This document shows, in pieces, positions 1-8,742 of a DNA stretch of 64,000 bases (the first letter of the stretch is position 1; every line of letters starts with the position of its first letter). Source of the DNA: Candidatus Rokuibacteriota bacterium. GTDB lineage: Bacteria; Methylomirabilota; Methylomirabilia; Rokubacteriales; CSP1-6. The translations under genes and the position numbers were made by a program. The notes under the pieces are model-generated. The model was not told where the DNA came from. It did no database searches and saw only the letters and a list, made by a program, of their open reading frames with translations. The stretch lies in contig QHRW01000117.1 in NCBI GenBank assembly GCA_003220265.1, positions 62,001 to 126,000 on the forward strand, given 5' to 3'.

Positions 1-179
1 CGGAAGCGACGGATGCGCATGCCGTCGCGGGCCTCGACGGCCGCGGCGCCCCAGTTGGGCGTGATCACCACGACGTGGTGACCGGATTTCACCAGGGCCC
101 GGGCGAGCGCCTCCGTGCTGCCTTCCGCGCCGCCCGACGCGTGCGGGGCGAAGAACTCGTTGACCAGCGCGATCCTCAT
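1..179 (-). CDS. Glycosyltransferase family 4, N-terminal fragment (cut by window edge)
   Basis: Only the first 59 or so codons lie in the window; the rest runs off the left edge. The protein begins MRIALVNEFFAPHASGGAE, the usual opening of a GT4 (GT-B fold) glycosyltransferase: a first beta strand, then the Gly-rich GGAE loop that sits in the sugar-nucleotide cleft. The start is ATG at 179-177, overlapping the TGA of the upstream methyltransferase (ATGA), so translation is probably coupled. It is the last visible gene of the polysaccharide operon and would add a sugar to the glycan on the cytoplasmic face. Acceptor and donor cannot be read from this fragment. Confidence 0.75.
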   Translation of the reverse strand, partial: MRIALVNEFFAPHASGGAEGSTEALARALVKSGHHVVVITPNWGAAAVEARDGMRIRRF

Positions 180-964
180 CGCGCCGGACGCGCGACGACC
201 TGGAAGCCGGTGGACTCCTGCGGCCGCCGCAGGACCGCCTCCCGCTTCCAGCGGGCCAGCCGCGCGTAGAGCCCGAGCGAGACGCCGCCGAGGGCGTCGA
301 TGGCGCCCGCCCACGGCGTGTCGTACACCACCGGCAGCACGGGACCGGCCGGCGCGAAGCCGCCGGCCGCCAGCTCGGCCACGAACTCCTCCCGCGTGTA
401 CTCGATCTTGTGGTCGGGATCGGAATAGGCGAAGAGACCCGCCGCGCGAAGACGGCGGCGCCACGACGAATCACGGTTGGGGCCGGACACGAGCAGCGTG
501 CCGCCCGGGCGCAGCACGCGCCGGATCTCACGCAGCACCCCCACGCGCGGATGGAGGTGCTCGATGACGTCGAGGAAGAGCGCGGCGTCGACGGAGGCGT
601 CCGCGAACGGAAAGCGCCCGGTGACGTCCCAGGCGAAGAAGTGGGCGTTGGCGACGGCGCGCGCCGCCGCCGTGCGACGCGCCACGGCGAGATGCCGGGG
701 ATCGTAGTCGAGGCCGTAGATCCGGCGGCAGCGGCGGGCCGCCACCAGCGTGTGGGCGCCGTGGGCGCAGCCGACGTCGAGCACGACGTCGGTCGGCCTC
801 AGGTGCTCGGCATACCAGTCGTGCCACGGCGTGTCGACGAGGTGCTTGGGATGGACGAAGTGCGGGCTCTTGCCCGTGTAGCGCACGAGCCGCACGCCGA
901 CCGACTTGCCCTTGCGATTGACGAGGTCCACCGCCCGCACCGCCCAGCGCGGCACGGCGGTCAT
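176..964 (-). CDS. Class I SAM-dependent methyltransferase
   Basis: 262 residues. Motif I of the Rossmann SAM fold is at residues 60-70 (VLDVGCAHGAHTL), the acidic ribose-binding residue follows in GLDYDP near 85, and the post-II segment FLDVIEHLHP is near 130-139. The C-terminal part resembles the Methyltransf_11 group used on sugars and lipids. The start ATG at 964 overlaps the stop of the upstream glycosyltransferase (ATGA), and its own stop overlaps the next start, so it is tightly coupled inside the glycan operon. It probably methylates a glycan residue or a nucleotide sugar; the substrate is unknown. Confidence 0.8.
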   Translation of the reverse strand: MTAVPRWAVRAVDLVNRKGKSVGVRLVRYTGKSPHFVHPKHLVDTPWHDWYAEHLRPTDVVLDVGCAHGAHTLVAARRCRRIYGLDYDPRHLAVARRTAAARAVANAHFFAWDVTGRFPFADASVDAALFLDVIEHLHPRVGVLREIRRVLRPGGTLLVSGPNRDSSWRRRLRAAGLFAYSDPDHKIEYTREEFVAELAAGGFAPAGPVLPVVYDTPWAGAIDALGGVSLGLYARLARWKREAVLRRPQESTGFQVVARPAR

Positions 965-2127
965 CGCGCGCTCGGCCGGCGGGCGCGCTCGAAGACGTCG
1001 AGGTAGCGGCCAGCCACCACGTCCCAGTCGAACTCCGCCTCGGCGGTGCGCCGCGCGCGGGCGCGCAGCCCGGCCGCCAGCGACGGATCGCGCAGGACGC
1101 GCACGACGGCGCCGGCCAGCGCCGCCGCGTCGGCCGGCGGCACCAGCAGCCCGGTGTCGCCGTCGCGGACGATGTCGAGCGTGCCGCCGGCGGCGGCGGT
1201 CACCACCGGACAGCCGGAGGCCAGCGCTTCGAGCAGGACGATGCCGAGCCCCTCGTGCAGCGTGTGGAACGCGAAGACGTCGGCGGCGGCGTAGTACGCG
1301 GGCAGCTCGTGATTTTCCACGCGGCCGACGAAGGTCACGCGCTCCGTGAGGCCGCGGGCCGCCGCGTGGCGCTCCAGCGCCGCCCGCTCGGGACCGTCGC
1401 CGACGATCACGAACCGCGCGGCCGGAACGGCCGGCGCCACCAGCGCCGCCGCGTCGAGAAACGTCGTCACGCCCTTGCGCGCATACAGGCGCTGGACGGT
1501 GAGGACGAGGCGGGCGTCGGCGGGCAGGCCGTGGCGGCTGCGCACCTCGTGGCGCGTGTCGTGCGGATGGAACTGCTTGACGTCGACGCCGTAGGGCACC
1601 ACGTGACAGTCCACGCCGGGCGCCGGCGGGTACTCGCGGCGGACGACGTCCCGGACGAACGAGGAGATGCACGTGATCGCGCGTGCGCCCCGGCTCGCCC
1701 GCCGCATCAGCGCGCGCCAGGGCGCGCTCGGCCGGTAGTGCGGATCGTAGACGTCCATGCCGATGAGCGTGGTGACGGTCGGGATCCCGAGCCGTCGCGC
1801 CCACCACTGTCCCGCGATGCCCGTCGGCAGCAGGTAGTGCTGGTTGATCACGTCGGGGGCGAGCTCACGCCACAGGCGGCCCAGGTGCAGGAACGAGGCG
1901 AGCGCGATGTTGGCGGTGCGATCACGCCCGCCCAGTCCGGGCACGGGATAGCGGTGGACGCCGACGCCGTCCATCGACGCCTGCCGTGGCCACGCGGGGT
2001 CGAGCTGGGGTGTGACGACGCTGACGGCATGGCCCCGCGCGGTCAGGCGGCGGGCCAGCTCCAGCGCGCCGATCTCGGCGCCACCCAGCACGGGCAGGAA
2101 CGACGGGATCAGCAGCCCCAGCTTCAG
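961..2127 (-). CDS. Glycosyltransferase family 4, probable CTG start
   Basis: 388 residues from CTG at 2127. The N-terminal half has the GT4 opening LIPSFLPVLGGAEIGALELA, and the C-terminal half has the family E-x7-E motif EGLGIVLLE at 292-300, which contacts the nucleotide sugar. The start is chosen because the CTG overlaps the upstream TGA (CTGA) and an AGGAGG Shine-Dalgarno lies about 8 bases before it. I see no in-frame ATG or GTG that fits better nearby. It presumably transfers a hexose in assembly of the surface glycan; donor and linkage are unknown. An alternative start inside the upstream gene cannot be excluded. Confidence 0.82.
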   Translation of the reverse strand: MKLGLLIPSFLPVLGGAEIGALELARRLTARGHAVSVVTPQLDPAWPRQASMDGVGVHRYPVPGLGGRDRTANIALASFLHLGRLWRELAPDVINQHYLLPTGIAGQWWARRLGIPTVTTLIGMDVYDPHYRPSAPWRALMRRASRGARAITCISSFVRDVVRREYPPAPGVDCHVVPYGVDVKQFHPHDTRHEVRSRHGLPADARLVLTVQRLYARKGVTTFLDAAALVAPAVPAARFVIVGDGPERAALERHAAARGLTERVTFVGRVENHELPAYYAAADVFAFHTLHEGLGIVLLEALASGCPVVTAAAGGTLDIVRDGDTGLLVPPADAAALAGAVVRVLRDPSLAAGLRARARRTAEAEFDWDVVAGRYLDVFERARRPSAR

Positions 2128-3179
2128 GGCACGGCCTCCTCGAACAGGTCGCGATGCTCGGCGACCCAGGCGACCATCGTCTGCACGGCAGACGTCGGTG
2201 ACGTGCGCGGCTGCCAGCCCAGCGTCTCGGCCGCGCGGCGGACGTCGGAGACGTAGACGCGCTGGTCGGAGGCGCGCCAGTCCGCGAACGTCACGGGCGG
2301 GCGGCGCCCGGTCTCGCGCTGGAGGAAATCCAGGAGCTCGAGCAGCGACAGCGTGAAGCGGGGGCCGCCGCCGACGTTGCAGACGAGTCCCGCCACGGCC
2401 GGCCGCGCGATGAAGGCTTGCATCGCCTCGACGAGATCGTCGACGAAGAGCACGTCGCGCACCTGCTTGCCGTCGCCGTAGATCGTGATCGGCCGCCCCA
2501 GGAGCGCGCAGATCACGAAGTGGGCGACCCAGCCCTGGTCCTCCACGCCGAACTGGCGCGGGCCGCAGATGCAGCTCATGCGGAAGACGGCCGTCGGCAG
2601 CCCGTACAGGCGTCCGTACTCCTGCACGTAGAGGTCGGCGGCCAGCTTGGAGGCGCCGTACGGCGTGTGCTTGCTGTGATCGACGGAGAGCGTCTCCGGC
2701 ACGCCCGCCTCGTGACCGGTCCCGAAGACGTAGCGGTCGCCGTCCTCGCGCACGCCGAGCCCGTTGACGTTCTCGCCGTACACCTTGTTCGTGGAGGTGA
2801 ACACGATGGGAATCGGCCGGCCGGTGGCGCGGGCCGCCTCCAGCACCCGGAAGGTCCCCACCACGTTCGTCTCGAAGTCGGTCACGGGATCCGTGAGGGA
2901 CGTCGTGACCGCCGTCTGCCCCGCCGTGTGGACGACGGCGTCCGCGTCGCGCACCAGGTCGTCGACGACCGCGGTGTCCCGCACGTCGCCGCGCACGCAG
3001 GTGACGTTGGCCGTCTTGGCCAGGACGTTCCAGGTGAAGTCGGCGGTGCGCGGCGAGGCGTGCAGCAACCGCGCCCGCGAGAGGTTGTCGAGGACGATCA
3101 CGCGGTGGCCCTGGCGCGCGTAGGCCTCGGCCACGTGCGAGCCGATGAAGCCGGCGCCTCCGGTGACGAGAACCCTCAT
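2124..3179 (-). CDS. NAD-dependent sugar epimerase/dehydratase, CDP-paratose 2-epimerase-like
   Basis: 351 residues, full length for an extended short-chain dehydrogenase. The NAD-binding TGGAGFIG is at 6-13, STNKVYG near 129-135 supplies the active-site Ser/Thr, and Y174-x3-K178 (YGASK) is the catalytic pair. The TNKVYG and SVDHSKHTPYGASK segments are typical of the CDP-paratose/tyvelose 2-epimerase branch rather than GalE. It acts in the cytoplasm on a nucleotide sugar supplying the glycan. ATG at 3179 overlaps the upstream stop (ATGA). The exact substrate is inference from motifs; a UDP-sugar 4-epimerase role is the main alternative. Confidence 0.82.
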   Translation of the reverse strand: MRVLVTGGAGFIGSHVAEAYARQGHRVIVLDNLSRARLLHASPRTADFTWNVLAKTANVTCVRGDVRDTAVVDDLVRDADAVVHTAGQTAVTTSLTDPVTDFETNVVGTFRVLEAARATGRPIPIVFTSTNKVYGENVNGLGVREDGDRYVFGTGHEAGVPETLSVDHSKHTPYGASKLAADLYVQEYGRLYGLPTAVFRMSCICGPRQFGVEDQGWVAHFVICALLGRPITIYGDGKQVRDVLFVDDLVEAMQAFIARPAVAGLVCNVGGGPRFTLSLLELLDFLQRETGRRPPVTFADWRASDQRVYVSDVRRAAETLGWQPRTSPTSAVQTMVAWVAEHRDLFEEAVP

Positions 3180-3955
3180 CGCCGTGCCCCCGCGAGGAAT
3201 TCGATGTACGGCCGCACCCCGAACAGACGGTAGTACAGGCGGACGAGCGGCCACAGCGGACCACCCACCGGCCGCCCGTCCCCCTGATCGACATCGCGCA
3301 GCACGCGGCCCCCGGCCTCGTCGAGCAGGCGCAGGCACTGTCGTCGCGACAGGGGCCGCAGGGTGGCCAGATACGCCGTGGGCCGCCCGCGCAGCGCGAG
3401 GTAGAGGCGCGCGAGCACGGCCGGCAGCCACGGCATCCAGAACACCTTGTAGTGGCCCTCGAAACAGCTCCAGCGGTTGTTCGTGTGGAGGTACAGGCCC
3501 GCGTCCGGCCGCATCACGCGCACCATCTCGCGCAGCGAGCGGCGGGCGTCCTCGACGTGCTCGATCGCCGCGTAGCAATACACGAGGTCGAAGCTGGCAT
3601 CGGGAAACGGCAGCGTCTCGGCCATCGCCGGCAGCGCCCGCTCGCCGTGGCGCATGCGCGCGCGCGCGATGGTCACGGCCGCGCCGGACTCGTCGACGCC
3701 CCACACCTCGGCGCCCGCCTCCTCGGCCAGCACGTTGAAGCCGCCGGTGCCGCATCCGACGTTCAGCAGGCGCCGGCCCCGGATGGGCCCGACGGCGCGC
3801 TCGAGCGCCACCAGGCGCTGCCGTTCGTAGGCCACGTCGTCGAGCCGGACGGCGACGAACTCGCGCCAGGCGGGAATGCCGAGGGTGTCGCGGTAGTACC
3901 TGGTGTAGTACGCGGCGAGCGCGGCCTTCACGTCGAGCGTGCGGGTCTCACGCAC
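3176..3955 (-). CDS. SAM-dependent methyltransferase with GTG start
   Basis: 259 residues from GTG at 3955, which overlaps the end of the upstream aminotransferase by 8 bases. Motif I is LLNVGCGTGGFNVL, the acidic motif II is in WGVDES, and the CYAAIEHVED segment is the usual post-II region of the Methyltransf_11/UbiE-like fold. The C-terminal 80 residues are rich in hydrophobic and aromatic residues (FWMPWLPAVLARLYLAL) and may associate with the membrane, which would fit a lipid-linked glycan substrate. A second GTG at residue 9 is possible. The substrate is unknown; operon position argues for polysaccharide modification. Confidence 0.78.
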   Translation of the reverse strand: MRETRTLDVKAALAAYYTRYYRDTLGIPAWREFVAVRLDDVAYERQRLVALERAVGPIRGRRLLNVGCGTGGFNVLAEEAGAEVWGVDESGAAVTIARARMRHGERALPAMAETLPFPDASFDLVYCYAAIEHVEDARRSLREMVRVMRPDAGLYLHTNNRWSCFEGHYKVFWMPWLPAVLARLYLALRGRPTAYLATLRPLSRRQCLRLLDEAGGRVLRDVDQGDGRPVGGPLWPLVRLYYRLFGVRPYIEFLAGARR

Positions 3956-6023
3956 GGCGGAACACCGGCTGGATGACCGGCCCCTGCAATCGCGCCTCGA
4001 CGTCGTCGGCCGCCAGTCCCTCCGCCAGCACCGCCAGCGCGGCACGGCACGCCTCCAGCGTCCGCTCCACGTCGGCGTCGCTGTGGCGATAGCAGAGGTT
4101 GAAGCCGCCCGCGTTGAGGATGCCGCGGCGCACGACCTCCTGCTGGAAGAGACTCTTCAGCGCCAGCGACTCGCGGCCCTGGTGATCGGCGAACGTCAGC
4201 ACCGTGCGCGGGGGCAGCCCGATGCAGCGCGTGACGCCGGCCAGCCCCGCCTCGGCGGCCAGCGCGTTGTAGCCGTCCTGCAGCCGCCGCCCCTGCCGCC
4301 AGAGATGCGGGATGACGTCGGCGTCGCGGATCTTCGTGATCGTCGCCTTCGCCGCGGCCAGCGAGAGCGCCTCGCCGCCGAACGTGAACGAGAAGAAGAT
4401 CTCGTCGAACACCTGCATGATGTCGCGGCGGCCGACCACGGCGGAGACCGGGTAGCCGTTGGCCATCGCCTTGCCGATGCAGGCCAGGTCCGGCGTGACG
4501 CCGTAGTGGGCCTGGGCGCCGCCCAGGGCGACGCGGAAGCTGGTGACGACCTCGTCGTAGATGAGCACGGCGCCGTTGGCCCGCGCCAGCGCCGCGACGT
4601 CCTGCAGGAAGCTGCCGGCCGGCTCCACCACGCCGACGGGCTCCATGATGACGGCGGCGATCTCGCCCGGATGGGCGTCGAACAGCTTCCGCAGCGAGGC
4701 AAGGTCGTTGTAGGTGAAGAGATGCGTGAGCTCGCGCACGGCCGCCGGCACGCCGCGATGCCGCGTGGTGGCGCCGATGTACCAGTCCTGCCAGCCGTGA
4801 TAGCCGCAGGCGGCGATGCGCTCACGCCCCGTGTACGCGCGGGCCACGCGCACGGCGCCCGCCGTGGCGTCCGAGCCGTTCTTGCCGAAGCGCACCATCT
4901 CGGCGCAGGGGACGACCTGGGTGAGCAGCTCGGAGACTTCCACCTCGAGCGGATGCGGCAGCGAGAAGGCGACGCCGTCGCCGAGCTGGGCGCGCACGGC
5001 CGCGGTGACGTCGGGGTCGTCGTGGCCGAGCACGATGGGGCCCAGCGCCATCGGGTAGTCGATGTACTCGTTGCCGTCCACGTCCCACACGTGGCTGCCC
5101 TGGGCGCGCTGCAGGAACAGCGGCGCCACGCCGCGCACGAGCTGCGTGTGGCCCTTGCTGAAGGTCTGCGTGCAGGACGGGATGACTTTCTCGGCGCGCG
5201 CGAAGTACTCCTCGGAGCGCGCGAGGGGGCGTGACGTGTCCATGACGGAATCTCCCGGGGGGCCGCTCACCGCGCGGTCGGCGCGCACCGACCGGGCGTA
5301 GCCCTCGTTACGGGTGAGCGAGCGATTGATGTCGAGCAGCGCCGGCTCGCGGCGCAGCAGGTCCAGCACCTCGGCCATCCCGAACAGGCGGTCGGCGCCG
5401 AGCCGCTCGTGGACCCGGCGGACGAACTCGAGATCGGCGGCCTCGTCCACCGTCCAGCGCAGCCGCGAGAGGTCCTCCACGTGGCGCACGTTGGCGAGGC
5501 GGAAGCGCTCGGGATGCTTCCAGATGTACGGCGTGACGTGCTCGCGCTCGGAGGGCAGCCGCGCCTCGCGCCAGGCCAGGGCCAGCGCGGCGGCCGAGAA
5601 CACCTCGGTGTCCTGGCCGTCGGGAAACGTCGGCGGCTGCGTGTTGCTGACGTAGTCGAGGCCGCCGTGGGCGTCGGTGAAGCGCCGCAGCACGAGCCCG
5701 GCCACGGCCGGGTCCAGCAGCGGGCAGTCCGGCGTGACGCGCACGATCACCGAGACGCCGAAGCGCCGCGCCGCGCGGTGGAAGCGATCGAGCACGTCGT
5801 CCTCGCTGCCCGCGTACACCGGCAGCCCTTCCGCCTCGGCGAAGTCCACGATGGCGCGATCGGCCGGGCGCTCGGTGGTGGCGATGACGACCGCCTCCAG
5901 CTCCGGGATGCGGCGGGCCCGCTCGACGAGGTGGCCCAGCAGCGGGCGGCCCGCCACGTCCATCAGCGTCTTGCCGGGGAGCCGGCTCGAGCCCATGCGC
6001 GCCTGCACGATGGCGGCGATCAT
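3948..6023 (-). CDS. Fusion: SpsF-type cytidylyltransferase plus class III PLP aminotransferase
   Basis: 691 residues with no stop between two domains. Residues 1 to about 240 are an SpsF/KdsB-like nucleotidyltransferase (IVQARMGSSRLPGK at the CTP loop, then RVTPDCPLLDP). Residues from about 261 are a glutamate-1-semialdehyde-aminomutase-like aminotransferase with YDEVVTSFR and the PLP lysine in CIGKAMANGYP (about K518). An internal ATG at 5243 with a GGGAG box about 7 bases upstream could also give a free 431-residue aminotransferase. With the Pse genes upstream, the first domain is the best candidate in this operon for activating a nonulosonic acid as its CMP sugar. The aminotransferase substrate is unknown. 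Confidence 0.85.
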   Translation of the reverse strand: MIAAIVQARMGSSRLPGKTLMDVAGRPLLGHLVERARRIPELEAVVIATTERPADRAIVDFAEAEGLPVYAGSEDDVLDRFHRAARRFGVSVIVRVTPDCPLLDPAVAGLVLRRFTDAHGGLDYVSNTQPPTFPDGQDTEVFSAAALALAWREARLPSEREHVTPYIWKHPERFRLANVRHVEDLSRLRWTVDEAADLEFVRRVHERLGADRLFGMAEVLDLLRREPALLDINRSLTRNEGYARSVRADRAVSGPPGDSVMDTSRPLARSEEYFARAEKVIPSCTQTFSKGHTQLVRGVAPLFLQRAQGSHVWDVDGNEYIDYPMALGPIVLGHDDPDVTAAVRAQLGDGVAFSLPHPLEVEVSELLTQVVPCAEMVRFGKNGSDATAGAVRVARAYTGRERIAACGYHGWQDWYIGATTRHRGVPAAVRELTHLFTYNDLASLRKLFDAHPGEIAAVIMEPVGVVEPAGSFLQDVAALARANGAVLIYDEVVTSFRVALGGAQAHYGVTPDLACIGKAMANGYPVSAVVGRRDIMQVFDEIFFSFTFGGEALSLAAAKATITKIRDADVIPHLWRQGRRLQDGYNALAAEAGLAGVTRCIGLPPRTVLTFADHQGRESLALKSLFQQEVVRRGILNAGGFNLCYRHSDADVERTLEACRAALAVLAEGLAADDVEARLQGPVIQPVFRRA

Positions 6024-7021
6024 CGGTCGAGCCTCACCGGCCGGCCCTCGGCCGCCGAGGCCTTGGCGGCCAGCGCGATCTCGAGCACGCGGCGGCCGCC
6101 GGTGGCGTCGAGCATCGGCGGGGCGCCGCGCTCCACGCACGCCACGAAATGCCGCAGCTCCTCGACGAACATGAAGTTGCGATCCGTGTTGATGGACTCC
6201 TCGTAGGTCTCGTGGCGCCGGTCTTCCTTGCCGTACACGCGCACGGTCTGCGCGATGTAGTCCCATGCAATGATGCCGTCCTCGCCGATGAGCTCGCACG
6301 AGCGCCGGTATGTGCGCTGGAGATAATCCAGGTGCACGTTCGCGACGGTGCCGTAATCGAATCTCATCAGGACGTCGGCGTTGTCCTCGGTGTCGATCTC
6401 GAGGCTCGAGACCTTGCCCGCGTAGGCGAACACCTCGCGCGGCTCGCCGAGGAGCCAGCGCAGGTAGTCGAGCTCGTGGATCGAGTCCAGGATGATGCCG
6501 CCGCCCGTCGCGCGCTGGGCGCCGTAACCGTGGCGATAATCCGTGTGCGGCCGCCAGTACGGCAGGTAGTAGCCGCAGTGCGCGCGCGCCGACAGCGGCG
6601 TGCCGATGCGGCCCTCGTCGATCAGCCGCTTGACCAGCACCAGGCTCGGCAGGAAGCGCAGGTTGCAGGCCACCAGCACGGTGCGCCGCGCGGCGGCCGC
6701 CTCGGCAGCCAGCTCCCCTGTCCCTTCCAGCGCGTGCGACAGCGGCTTCTCCACCAGCACGTGCCAGCCGCGCCCGACGGCGGCGCGCGCCTGCGCCAGG
6801 TGGCGATGGGTCGGTGAGCACACCAGCGCACCGTCGGCGGCGACCTCCAGCGCGGCCGACTCCTCGCCGGTGATCAGCGCGCCGTCGCCGGCCAGCGCGG
6901 CGGCCTCGGCCCGGCGGCCGGGATCGGGATCGAACACGGCGGCGATGGCGTGGCCGAGCGCACGCGCGTTGCGCAGGTGGCGCAGGCCGATCGAGCCGGC
7001 TCCGAAGACGACGAAGCGCAC
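6020..7021 (-). CDS. Gfo/Idh/MocA-family NAD(P)-dependent oxidoreductase
   Basis: 333 residues from GTG at 7021. The dinucleotide fold is FGAGSIGLRHLRNA at residues 6-19, and the family's catalytic EKP is at 91-93 (VLVEKPLSHAL). The C-terminal alpha/beta domain contains GGGIILDSIHELDYLRWLLG, where the His and Asp of the active site are expected. It probably oxidises or epimerises a hydroxyl on a nucleotide-activated sugar. Its stop overlaps the cytidylyltransferase start (ATGA); 6 bases separate it from the damaged radical SAM gene upstream. The exact substrate cannot be read. Confidence 0.83.
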   Translation of the reverse strand: MRFVVFGAGSIGLRHLRNARALGHAIAAVFDPDPGRRAEAAALAGDGALITGEESAALEVAADGALVCSPTHRHLAQARAAVGRGWHVLVEKPLSHALEGTGELAAEAAAARRTVLVACNLRFLPSLVLVKRLIDEGRIGTPLSARAHCGYYLPYWRPHTDYRHGYGAQRATGGGIILDSIHELDYLRWLLGEPREVFAYAGKVSSLEIDTEDNADVLMRFDYGTVANVHLDYLQRTYRRSCELIGEDGIIAWDYIAQTVRVYGKEDRRHETYEESINTDRNFMFVEELRHFVACVERGAPPMLDATGGRRVLEIALAAKASAAEGRPVRLDR

Positions 7022-7027
7022 GCGGGC

Positions 7028-8742
7028 CTACACGTCCGCGCGGGTGGCGCCGCGCACGGCCCGCTCCCGCTTCTGCTGCTCGCCCGTGTGCGGATGCCGG
7101 ACCGTGTTCTGCCCGCCCAGCTCGGTGACCGCCCACCAGGACAGATCGATGATCGCCTCGTCGGGCAGGTCGCTGAAGTTCGTCCGCACCTCCTCGCCCT
7201 GCTCGCCCAGCCGCAGGAAGTACTGCTCCACCATGTCCTCGTCGGCCGGCCCGGGCCGGCCCGTGACCGCCTTGCGGATGAGACCGCGCTCCATCGCGAG
7301 ATCCCAGAAGGAGGTCCCCGGGTACGCGGTGGTGAAGAAGAACACCTCGGGCTTGAGGCCGACCTTGCGGCAGAAGTCGACCGTCTCTTGCACGGTGGAC
7401 TTCGTCTCGCCCGGCGAGCCGATCATGAACGAGCAGTCGGCGTAGCCGAGCACCCGCTGCGTCTCGAGGATGGCGATCTCCATCTTCTCCAGCGTCTGGC
7501 CGCTCTTGTCGATGTTCTTGAGGATCGTCGGGCTCGCCGACTCCACGCCGTAGCCGGCCTGGCGCATGCCGACTTCCCACGCCTGCTCGAGCATGTGCGG
7601 GCGCCCCTCGCGCTTGGCGCGAATGACGTCGTCGGCCACGATGTTGGTCCGGCAGGTGCCGCCCCACAGCACCTCGAAGCCCGTCGTCCGCTTGCGCTCG
7701 CGCAGCGCCTCCACGAACTCGAGCGCCCAGCGGTAGTCGGTCATGAGCAGGTCGTCGAGGAAGTGGATGTAGGCGGCGTCGTAGCGCTGCTTGAGATATT
7801 CCATCTCGTCGACGACCTCGCGAGGGCTGCGCAACCTATACGTTTTGCCGAGATCATGGACAGCGAGTACTGGCCCGGGGCGACGGCGGCGCCGTCGATC
7901 CACTTCGTCTGCCAGTTGAGGTGGCCGACCGGGTTGATCTTGTAGACCTCGTCCTCGGCCCAGCGCGAGCGCAGCGGCCACGGCAGCGTGTCGAGCCCGA
8001 GCGCGCGCGAGGGCAGCGAGGGGCGCAGGCCGTTGTTGCGCACGTCCCACTCGCCCGGCCGGATGGCGTGCCGGTAGGCCACGCCCTTCACGCCCTCGAG
8101 CGATGCGCGCCGCTCCAGGCGATGCAGCACCTCGGAGAAGGTGATCTCGCCCTCCTCCTGCACGACCACGTCCACGCCGAGGCGGCGCACCATGAACTCC
8201 GGCATCGAGGAGGCGATGCCGCCGCCGAGCACGATCGGCACGTCGGGATGGACGCGGCGGCAGAGGTTCGCGATGCGACGGATCCACGAGTACTGCGTGA
8301 TGATGCCGCCGAGGCCGATCACGTCGGGCCGCCGCTGCTCGAGGGTCTCGGTCACGCGCGACTCCACCCACTTGACGAAGGCTTCCGGCGAGCTCTTCAC
8401 CGGCTGCTTGCGCTCGGCGTTGAGGTCGAGCACGTCGATGGTGTGGCCGTCCATGGCCGCCACCGCCGCCACGTAGGCGTGGCCGATCGGCAGGATATTG
8501 GGGAACGACCACTCGCGGATGGGCGCGTTGATCAGCAGCACGCGGAGGCCGTCGCGGCGAGGGGCGAACGGCGCCTCCGAGGCCTGCGTGGTGATCCGCG
8601 GCCAGGCCGCGTCCAGCACGTGGTTGTCGCTTCCGAAGCGCTCGTGGAAGCGCGCCGGTGCCGCGCCGCCCTGGCCGGCGCGCCGGATGGACGGGAACTC
8701 GACGATCTGTGGAGTCTGCGTGGCCATGTCTCCCCCGCTCAT
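7028..8742 (-). pseudogene. B12-binding radical SAM protein, frameshifted with loss of the CxxxCxxC motif
   Basis: The N-terminal part (8742 to about 7855) is a cobalamin-binding domain (LLINAPIREWSFPNILPIGHAYVAAV split over two strands) leading to YSLSMISA. The reading frame then changes, and the radical SAM barrel resumes with KTYRLRSPREVVDEMEYLK and continues to the TAG at 7028. In this family, about 16 residues carrying the 4Fe-4S CxxxCxxC motif should lie between ISA and KTYR; here they are absent. The sequence at the joint contains TCGGC, which could be the microhomology left by a deletion. Total length is not a multiple of three. As read, the gene cannot make an active radical SAM enzyme. 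It could be real decay or an assembly error. The ATG at 8742 overlaps the upstream stop. Confidence 0.82.

Noticed and set aside
7840-7870. Programmed frameshift as an explanation for the radical SAM split
   Set aside because: There is a short A run (AAAA) at the joint, but a shift would not restore the missing CxxxCxxC segment, so a deletion explains more.
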